Shown piece by piece: positions 15,344 to 20,483 of a stretch of 20,483 nt of DNA; position 1 is the first letter of the stretch, and each line of letters begins with the position of its first letter. The position numbers were made by a program, and so were the translations under genes. Below the pieces are notes generated by a model. The model had not been told where the DNA came from. It did no database searches and saw only the letters and a program-made list of their open reading frames with translations. This DNA comes from JAJYZP01 sp049964535 (GTDB lineage Bacteria > Actinomycetota > Acidimicrobiia > Acidimicrobiales > Acidimicrobiaceae): positions 1-20,483 of the forward strand of contig JBMFXG010000023.1 of NCBI GenBank assembly GCA_049964535.1, read 5' to 3'.

Positions 15344-16752
15344 GCCAATCCGGCGAGTGGAAAAAGGAGGAGGAAGAACGCAGAGGAGATCGCGGGCGAC
15401 AGCAGATCACTACCGCTCTCGAGAGCACTACGAATCTGCACGAGAGGAAGTAAGGACACAGCTAGGTAGAGCGGTAGCGTACTCCGATGCAAGAGCTCTG
15501 CCCTTTTGCTACGTCTCGACGCAACGACGGCATCTTCTAGCTCCACCAATCGCATGCAGATAGAACCGACCACTGCGCTCAACGTTGCAGGAACGATGAA
15601 GAGAATCCCCAGATCGATAACGAGAGATGAACTGCGAAGCGCCACTCCCAGGGCCACGGTGGCAAGAATACCGACAAGACTTGCAATCGTTGCCACCGTC
15701 ACCGTCATACTCCGTTGAAGCCTCGTAGCCCCTTGCCGCAACAGCACAAGGACCGTTCCTGCTGAACTGCGCGCCACCACAGTTCGAGCAAGTCGATCAC
15801 TGAGAATCCCCAAACTCAGACCAACAGCGACAAATCCGGCAACAGAACCCGACTGTACTGCGAACTCTGCGCCCAGGAGCGTCATCGCTTGAAGGAGAAA
15901 CAACGTCACAACACCAACGAGCCCTCCACGAGCCAACAGCACCAGTGACACAGAGAGACCCGGTGCACTCCGAATCCCTCGCAGTACGCGGGCTTCCAAC
16001 ACAGTGCTATAGATACCGAGAGATTGATCACTACTACGTCCTCGAGTGCGCAGGCGCAGCTGACGCACGAGAGAACCGCTCGCTATCAAGAGCCCGGCTA
16101 CGACTCCGCTCCCAACAACACCCACCACCGCAGCGAGGTCCGAGCTAACGACTCCTCCATTGCTCGTGGGGATATGGAGCCGTACAATCTCAACAAGCAG
16201 CACGAGAGCCATCGTCAGTAGGACTGCGCTGCGACTACCTCGGAGAGCCGGAACGAAGCGACCGGCCATCTTCACAGCAGCCCTGCTCGGGTGCGCACCC
16301 CAGAGCAGGAGCCCCAGTCCAACGGTAGTCGCTATCACCACTGTGAAAGGTGAGAGTCGAGACCACTTCCACAGAGCGGCCGACAGGACGAGATCGACCA
16401 CAACCAGCGCAGAGCCGTACGTGCCCGTCGTCGTTGCGAACGAGGAACGTGTCTCCTCACTCCCCGAGCCTTGAGGCACAACTTGTTGAGCGAACCAAAA
16501 ACCCGAACTGGCTCTTGCTCGGCCGTCCGCTGCGGCTTCAGCCAGCTCGATTACGAGTCCGACGAGTACAACTGCAGCAATCCACCACAACAACGCCCGC
16601 TGTTGAACCGGCGACGCCTCTGATCCATGAACTCGGAAGAAGATGAGAAAGAGAAGAATGAGCGCAACGATCGACCAGACCACTCGATCACTGGGAGTAC
16701 CGTTCCCACCTCTACTACGCCGAGGAGAGAGCGATCTCGAGCGAGGACTCAC
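15310..16752 (-). CDS. large polytopic membrane protein, possible ABC permease
   Basis: 480 aa, not recognised. A basic Ser/Arg-rich N-terminus (1-22) precedes about twelve hydrophobic segments, for example VVWSIVALILLFLIFF, LLWWIAAVVLVGLVIE, LLTMALVLLVEIVRL, LVGVVTLFLLQAMTLL, LGILFIVPATLSAVVGSI and AFFLLLFPLAGLAWIS. A permease role is inferred from the ABC-like gene that overlaps its end. The first two segments and the loop between them faintly recall CcmB-type permeases, but it is about twice as long. The GTG start at 16752 is only 6 bases after the ilvC stop, with GGGGG at the end of ilvC as the likely ribosome site, so it is probably co-transcribed with ilvBNC. No link to amino acid synthesis can be read from the protein itself. 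Confidence 0.75.
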   Translation of the reverse strand: MSPRSRSLSPRRSRGGNGTPSDRVVWSIVALILLFLIFFRVHGSEASPVQQRALLWWIAAVVLVGLVIELAEAAADGRARASSGFWFAQQVVPQGSGSEETRSSFATTTGTYGSALVVVDLVLSAALWKWSRLSPFTVVIATTVGLGLLLWGAHPSRAAVKMAGRFVPALRGSRSAVLLTMALVLLVEIVRLHIPTSNGGVVSSDLAAVVGVVGSGVVAGLLIASGSLVRQLRLRTRGRSSDQSLGIYSTVLEARVLRGIRSAPGLSVSLVLLARGGLVGVVTLFLLQAMTLLGAEFAVQSGSVAGFVAVGLSLGILSDRLARTVVARSSAGTVLVLLRQGATRLQRSMTVTVATIASLVGILATVALGVALRSSSLVIDLGILFIVPATLSAVVGSICMRLVELEDAVVASRRSKRAELLHRSTLPLYLAVSLLPLVQIRSALESGSDLLSPAISSAFFLLLFPLAGLAWISRREVRRG

Positions 16753-16758
16753 GTCGCT

Positions 16759-17781
16759 TTAGCCCCCTGACACACCCTTGATATCTCGTGCCGAAGCGAG
16801 AAACGGCATCATGCCTCGAAGTTTTCTTCCCACCTCTTCGATCGGATGCTCAGCGGAGGCCTTACGAAGTCGATTAAAGCTCGGCTGGCCAGCCTTGTTC
16901 TCCGCTATCCACTCCGTAGCGAAGCGACCGTCTTGAATCTCAGAGAGAATCGACCGCATCTCCGCCTTGACGGCATCGGTCACAACTCTCGAACCCCTCG
17001 TAAGACCACCGTACTCGGCTGTCTCTGAAACTGAGAACCACATACCGGAAAGGCCATGTTCGTACACGAGATCTACGATGAGCTTCAGCTCATGCAGACA
17101 CTCGAAATAGGCCGATTCTGGCTGATATCCAGCCTCAACGAGAGTCTCATATCCGGCCTGCACCATAGCTGCGAGTCCGCCACAGAGGACTACCTGCTCG
17201 CCAAAGAGATCGGTCTCGGTCTCCTCCGAGAACGTTGTCTCCAACACACCGGCCTTGGTTGACCCAATGCCCCAAGCGTATGAGAGAGCGAGGGCCTGAG
17301 CTCCACCGCTAGCATCCTGAGCGACGGCAATAAGCGACGGAGTACCCCCTCCCTCCTCGTAGGTCCGTCGAACGAGGTGGCCCGGACCCTTTGGAGCGAT
17401 CATGACGACATCGATATCGGCTGGGGGCTCTATCTGCCCATAACGGATATTAAACCCGTGTGCAAACGCTAAAGCATCGCCCGGTTGGAGGTTTGGTGCA
17501 ATCTCAGATTCATAGATCTCTCGCTGTGAGGTGTCCGGAGCGAGAATCATGACGAGATTTGCCCATGCACTAGCCTCAGCCACAGAAGTAACACGAAGCC
17601 CAGACGCAAGCGCCTTCTCCCGAGATGACGAACCCTCCTTGAGGCCAACGGTGACGTCAACGCCGCTCTCGAGCAAGTTCAGAGCGTGCGCGTGACCTTG
17701 GGAGCCGTAGCCGATGATCGCAACTCGACGTTCAAGAATAAGCTGTGGATCCGCATCGGACTCGTAGAACAACTTGGCCAC
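16759..17781 (-). CDS. ilvC: ketol-acid reductoisomerase
   Basis: Isomerises and reduces acetolactate (valine and leucine branch) or acetohydroxybutyrate (isoleucine branch) with NAD(P)H. 340 aa, the short class I form. Rossmann motif GYGSQGHAHALNL from 24; cofactor loop GLKEGSSSREKA (46-57), whose serines suit NADPH; catalytic H108 in FAHGF and Mg ligands D191 and E195 in TDLFGEQ. The GTG start at 17781 shares one base with the ilvN stop (TAGTG). Third gene of ilvBNC. Confidence 0.96.
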   Translation of the reverse strand: MAKLFYESDADPQLILERRVAIIGYGSQGHAHALNLLESGVDVTVGLKEGSSSREKALASGLRVTSVAEASAWANLVMILAPDTSQREIYESEIAPNLQPGDALAFAHGFNIRYGQIEPPADIDVVMIAPKGPGHLVRRTYEEGGGTPSLIAVAQDASGGAQALALSYAWGIGSTKAGVLETTFSEETETDLFGEQVVLCGGLAAMVQAGYETLVEAGYQPESAYFECLHELKLIVDLVYEHGLSGMWFSVSETAEYGGLTRGSRVVTDAVKAEMRSILSEIQDGRFATEWIAENKAGQPSFNRLRKASAEHPIEEVGRKLRGMMPFLASARDIKGVSGG

Positions 17782-18365
17782 TAGGAGACCCTTCCTCTGT
17801 TCTGCCGCCTCTTCGAGGTGGGCATCTCTAATCTTTGTAGAGCTACTCTACCGGTTCGCTGAATCTCGCTGATGCCGTACTCCGATAAAAGCGACTCAAA
17901 GTTGTCAAGGTTGTGAGGCGACGATCCCACCATCACGGTCAGCTTGGACGAACCTACATCAACGATTCGACCATCGAAAAGATTGACGAGCTCGATTACT
18001 TGGGCTCGCGTAGCTGCATCGGCCTGAACGGTCGCCAAAAGCAGCTCACACTCGACCGCCTCAGAAGGGTCGATCTCAGAGATTCGAATCACGTTGACCA
18101 ACTTATGGAGCTGTTTCGTGATCTGCTCAAGCGGAGCGGTGTCAACGTCAACGACGATCGTAAGCCTCGAGAAGCGCTCGTCATCGGTCGGCGCAACCGC
18201 TAGCGAAAAAATGTTGTAGCCCCGACGAGAGAACAGCATCGCTACTCTCGCGAGCACACCGGTCTTGTTCTCGACAACGACAGAGAGAATATGGTGACGA
18301 AACTCCTTTGGAGTGCGGATAGCTCCTCCAATCGGCACCAGAGAAGACGGCGAATCAGCGGCCAT
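17781..18365 (-). CDS. ilvN: acetolactate synthase small (regulatory) subunit
   Basis: Regulatory subunit of acetohydroxyacid synthase; activates IlvB and confers feedback inhibition, usually by valine. 194 aa. The N-terminal ACT domain begins HHILSVVVENKTGVLARVAM (24-43) and continues RRGYNIFSLAVAP; the second domain starts about residue 100 (VECELLLATVQADAATRAQV) and ends with EIQRTGRVALQR. The last 17 residues are basic and Ser/Arg-rich (SKRRQNRGRVS), slightly longer than usual. TAGGAG lies 6 bases before the ATG. It begins 9 bp after ilvB and overlaps ilvC by one base. Confidence 0.95.
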   Translation of the reverse strand: MAADSPSSLVPIGGAIRTPKEFRHHILSVVVENKTGVLARVAMLFSRRGYNIFSLAVAPTDDERFSRLTIVVDVDTAPLEQITKQLHKLVNVIRISEIDPSEAVECELLLATVQADAATRAQVIELVNLFDGRIVDVGSSKLTVMVGSSPHNLDNFESLLSEYGISEIQRTGRVALQRLEMPTSKRRQNRGRVS

Positions 18366-18374
18366 AGTCAGCTC

Positions 18375-20072
18375 CTAACCGAGGACAATATCGTCATTTG
18401 AGTGACCTGAGGGCACCATTGGAAAGACCTTCTCGGAGGTATCGGTGCGAAAATCGATCACAACCGGTCGATCGTCAATCGAGTTCGCCTTCGCTATCGC
18501 CGACTCCACCTCACTTGGGTCTTCGACCTTCATACCGACACACCCCATCGCCTCGGCCCACTTCACATAGTCTGGCAGGTCGGGAGAGAGGTAGACCTCA
18601 GAGTATCGCTCCTCATAGAACATCTCCTGCCATTGGCGAACCATGCCCAAATAAGCGTTGTTCAAGATCGCTACCTTGATCGGGATCCGCTCGGTCGTTG
18701 CAGTAACGAGCTCCTGAGCCGTCATCTGGAAACACCCGTCACCATCGATCGCCCAAACTGTCGACTCGGGACGTCCGACCTTGGCTCCAATAGCGGCAGG
18801 AATCGCAAAACCCATTGTTCCGAGACCGCCAGAGTTAATCCACCGATTTGGGCCTTCAAAGCTCCAGTACTGCGAGGACCACATCTGATGTTGACCCACC
18901 CCAGAGGCGAGGACCGTATCTGGAGGCGCCATCCGATTCAAGGTCTCCACTACGAATTGAGGTTTGATTGGTGGAGCTTCATTGGTTCGATCGTAGGTGT
19001 ATGGGTACGCCTTTCGCCACTGCTCGAGCTGTACCCACCAGGGCGCAAGATCGGCCTGTTGGCCGAGATCTCCTTCACCAAGCCCCCGGAGAAACTCCGC
19101 AACAACCTGCCGCACGTCTCCAACAATAGGCACGTCGGGTCGCCGAATCTTTCCGAGCTCAGCCGGATCGATATCGACATGAATGACCTTGGCGTTCGGT
19201 GCAAACGCACTGACCTTACCCGTAACCCGATCGTCAAAGCGCGCTCCGAGCGTAATCAAGAGATCCGCTCGCTGCAGCGAGGTGACGGCCGTATAGTTGC
19301 CGTGCATACCCGGCATGCCTAGACAGAGGTGGTGGGAGTCGGGAATTGCGCCTCGAGCCATCAGGGTCGTCACCACTGGGATACCGGTCCGCTCCGCGAA
19401 CGCTACCAGCTCCTCGCAGGCACGACCTCGAATAACCCCGCCACCAGCGTAGATGACCGGTCGCTCCGCTTGCAAAATGAGAGATAGCGCCTCACGAATC
19501 ATCTTTGGATGACCCTTTGTTGTCGGTCGATACCCTGGAAGGTCTATCGACTTGGGCCAATACCACTCCAACTCACCGGTGGCAATATCTTTCGGGAAGT
19601 CGATAACGACCGGACCGGGCCGACCGGTGGTTGCGACGTGAAATGCCTCTCGCACAATCCGAGGAATGTCGTATGGATCGGTTATCAACCAGTTGTGTTT
19701 AGTAATCGACATCGTGATTCCCGTGGTGTCGGCCTCTTGAAAGGCGTCACTACCGATCACCGAGGCTGCCACCTGTCCAGTGATGACAACTAACGGGATG
19801 GAGTCCATGTATGCGTCGGCGAGCGGCGTCACGATATTGGTCGCCGCCGGTCCCGATGTCACCATCGCCACTCCCGGGCGACCGGTGGCCTGCGCATAGC
19901 CCTCGGCCATATGACCAGCACCCTGCTCGTGACGCACGAGGATATGGCGAATCGAAGACTCGAGCAAAGGATCGTAGACGGGGAGGATCGCCCCACCCGG
20001 CAGGCCAAAGATTGCTTCGACACCTTGCAGTTCCAACGACTTGATGAGCGCTTGCGCTCCTGTCAGCTTCAT
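18375..20072 (-). CDS. ilvB: acetolactate synthase large (catalytic) subunit
   Basis: ThDP enzyme that joins pyruvate to pyruvate (acetolactate) or to 2-oxobutanoate (acetohydroxybutyrate). 565 aa. N-terminal GVEAIFGLPGGAILPVYD and the catalytic glutamate E49 in VRHEQGAGHMAEGYA; the central FAD-binding domain includes RADLLITLGARFDDRVTGK; the ThDP/Mg motif starts at 444 with GDGCFQM and ends NNAYLGMVRQWQ. GGGAG lies 8 bases before the ATG. Preceded by a leader with two hairpins (20098-20145), so the operon is probably attenuated. Confidence 0.96.
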   Translation of the reverse strand: MKLTGAQALIKSLELQGVEAIFGLPGGAILPVYDPLLESSIRHILVRHEQGAGHMAEGYAQATGRPGVAMVTSGPAATNIVTPLADAYMDSIPLVVITGQVAASVIGSDAFQEADTTGITMSITKHNWLITDPYDIPRIVREAFHVATTGRPGPVVIDFPKDIATGELEWYWPKSIDLPGYRPTTKGHPKMIREALSLILQAERPVIYAGGGVIRGRACEELVAFAERTGIPVVTTLMARGAIPDSHHLCLGMPGMHGNYTAVTSLQRADLLITLGARFDDRVTGKVSAFAPNAKVIHVDIDPAELGKIRRPDVPIVGDVRQVVAEFLRGLGEGDLGQQADLAPWWVQLEQWRKAYPYTYDRTNEAPPIKPQFVVETLNRMAPPDTVLASGVGQHQMWSSQYWSFEGPNRWINSGGLGTMGFAIPAAIGAKVGRPESTVWAIDGDGCFQMTAQELVTATTERIPIKVAILNNAYLGMVRQWQEMFYEERYSEVYLSPDLPDYVKWAEAMGCVGMKVEDPSEVESAIAKANSIDDRPVVIDFRTDTSEKVFPMVPSGHSNDDIVLG

Positions 20073-20095
20073 CTCACTATCTCCCGGAGAAATGC

Positions 20096-20118
20096 AAAGA
20101 CCTCCCTCCGGGAGGTCT
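20096..20118 (-). terminator. terminator-like hairpin before ilvB
   Basis: On the minus strand AGACCTCCC, loop GGA, GGGAGGTCT, then TT and GC: a perfect 9-bp stem with a short U-run. It lies 24 bases before the ilvB ATG. It could terminate ilvD readthrough or act as the attenuator of ilvBNC; the hairpin and short ORF just upstream favour the second, and the two roles are compatible. Confidence 0.6.
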
Positions 20119-20171
20119 CAAGCGCTCCTAATCCGCAGGAGTGCTTGGTGCAACGACAGCTCTGCCGACAC
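20118..20171 (-). CDS. candidate ilvB leader peptide
   Basis: Seventeen codons from GTG at 20171 to TGA at 20120-20118, reading MSAELSLHQALLRIRSA. Four Leu codons and one Ile codon occur, with CTC CTG CGG ATT inside the first hairpin and the stop touching the terminator stem, as expected of a BCAA leader. The start is GTG with only a distant AGGG (about 13 bases), and no Val codon is present, so this is much weaker than the leuA leader. The longer frame from ATG 20194 is less leader-like. Confidence 0.38.
   Translation of the reverse strand: MSAELSLHQALLRIRSA
20121..20145 (-). promoter_or_regulatory. first hairpin of ilvB leader
   Basis: AGC-CTCCT and AGGAG-GCT pair around a 7-base loop, with one mismatch inside the stem. 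It directly precedes the terminator hairpin. CTCCT here can also pair with GGAGG of the terminator, giving two exclusive folds. Confidence 0.45.
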
Positions 20172-20194
20172 AACTTGTCAGAGACCCTCACCAT

Positions 20195-20223
20195 ACCCTA
20201 GTTCAACGCCTCTGCACTTGTAA
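20195..20223 (-). promoter_or_regulatory. promoter candidate for ilvBNC
   Basis: TTACAA (20218-20223), 17-base spacer, TAGGGT (20195-20200) on the minus strand, overlapping the end of ilvD. The start point would be near 20188, about 17 bases before the candidate leader GTG. It would let ilvBNC be expressed apart from ilvD. Confidence 0.4.
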
Positions 20224-20483
20224 CCGCACCGACCTCTGCGCCTTGTACAAGACGTGCGTACTTTGCCAAGGCACCAGTGCGATAGCGGGCTTCGGGAGCT
20301 CGAACGGTCTGCGCTCGGCGTTCGAGCTCGGCCGCATCGACATTGAGTTCGATACTGTAATTTGCGACATCGATGTCAATGATGTCTCCGTCTTGAACGT
20401 AAGCGATCGGACCTCCATCGATCGCCTCTGGAGCTACGTGACCAACACAGAAACCGTGGGTCCCACCCGAGAAACGTCCATCA
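20198..20483 (-). CDS. ilvD: dihydroxy-acid dehydratase, C-terminal part
   Basis: Dehydrates 2,3-dihydroxy-isovalerate or -methylvalerate to the 2-oxo acid, between IlvC and IlvE. Only the last 94 codons are in the window; the 5' part lies beyond the right edge. It opens DGRFSGGTHGFCVGHVAPEA, a diagnostic IlvD segment near the C-terminal active site, followed by GGPIAYVQDGDIIDIDV and the terminal RYRTGALAKYARLVQGAEVG. Stop TAG at 20200-20198. It precedes ilvB on the same strand by 125 bp that hold a promoter candidate and two hairpins. Confidence 0.93.
   Translation of the reverse strand, partial: DGRFSGGTHGFCVGHVAPEAIDGGPIAYVQDGDIIDIDVANYSIELNVDAAELERRAQTVRAPEARYRTGALAKYARLVQGAEVGAVTSAEALN

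Noticed and set aside
20203..20418. 71-codon minus-strand frame at the right edge
   Set aside because: It is a shifted-frame shadow of ilvD; the neighbouring frame gives a clear IlvD C-terminus.

Overview
The window is a block of anabolic genes from a bacterium with base composition in the mid-50s percent GC by eye. The mycobacterial-type SerC and LeuB, the actinobacterial-style Gly/His-rich PadR regulator, the frequent GTG starts and the apparently leaderless leader-peptide ORFs all point to an actinobacterium. An acidophilic Acidimicrobiia relative is my guess; nothing here fixes the genus. I see no tRNA, rRNA, CRISPR array or mobile element.

Layout, left to right. (1) Minus-strand operon leuB-ilvE-cimA (3434 to 1, cimA runs off the left edge), preceded by a leader region at 3496-3638. 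(2) Plus-strand greA, a possible 56-codon ORF, leuC and leuD (3761-6479). (3) Minus-strand serC, a candidate small ORF and an EamA-family permease (8734-6451). (4) Plus-strand aspartate-type aminotransferase (8776-9987), serA (10159-11730) and leuA (12002-13549); leuA has its own leader and terminator at 11834-11944. (5) Minus-strand padR-type regulator (14169-13591) with a palindromic operator on its promoter. (6) Minus-strand group ilvD (5'-truncated by the window), ilvB, ilvN, ilvC, a large unrecognised membrane protein and an ABC-ATPase-like protein with every nucleotide-handling motif eroded (20483 to 14615); a third leader region lies between ilvD and ilvB.

Together these genes cover nearly all of leucine, isoleucine and valine synthesis: CimA makes citramalate, LeuCD and LeuB turn it into 2-oxobutanoate, IlvBN, IlvC, IlvD and IlvE finish isoleucine and valine, and LeuA, LeuCD, LeuB and IlvE make leucine. 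SerA and SerC supply the first two steps of serine synthesis.

The most interesting signal is regulatory. Three leader regions each combine a short ORF, a first hairpin and a terminator hairpin. The leuA leader peptide carries three Leu codons in a row (MPAVCITSNLLLM). The leader before leuB-ilvE-cimA is rich in Ile codons (MDQGTVEAITFQIIF), which fits the citramalate route to isoleucine. The ilvB leader has a weaker candidate peptide with Leu-Leu-Arg-Ile. For the first two, the -10 box lies only 7-9 bases before the leader ATG, so the leader peptides are probably read from leaderless transcripts. The second notable item is the degenerate ABC-like pair placed directly behind ilvC.
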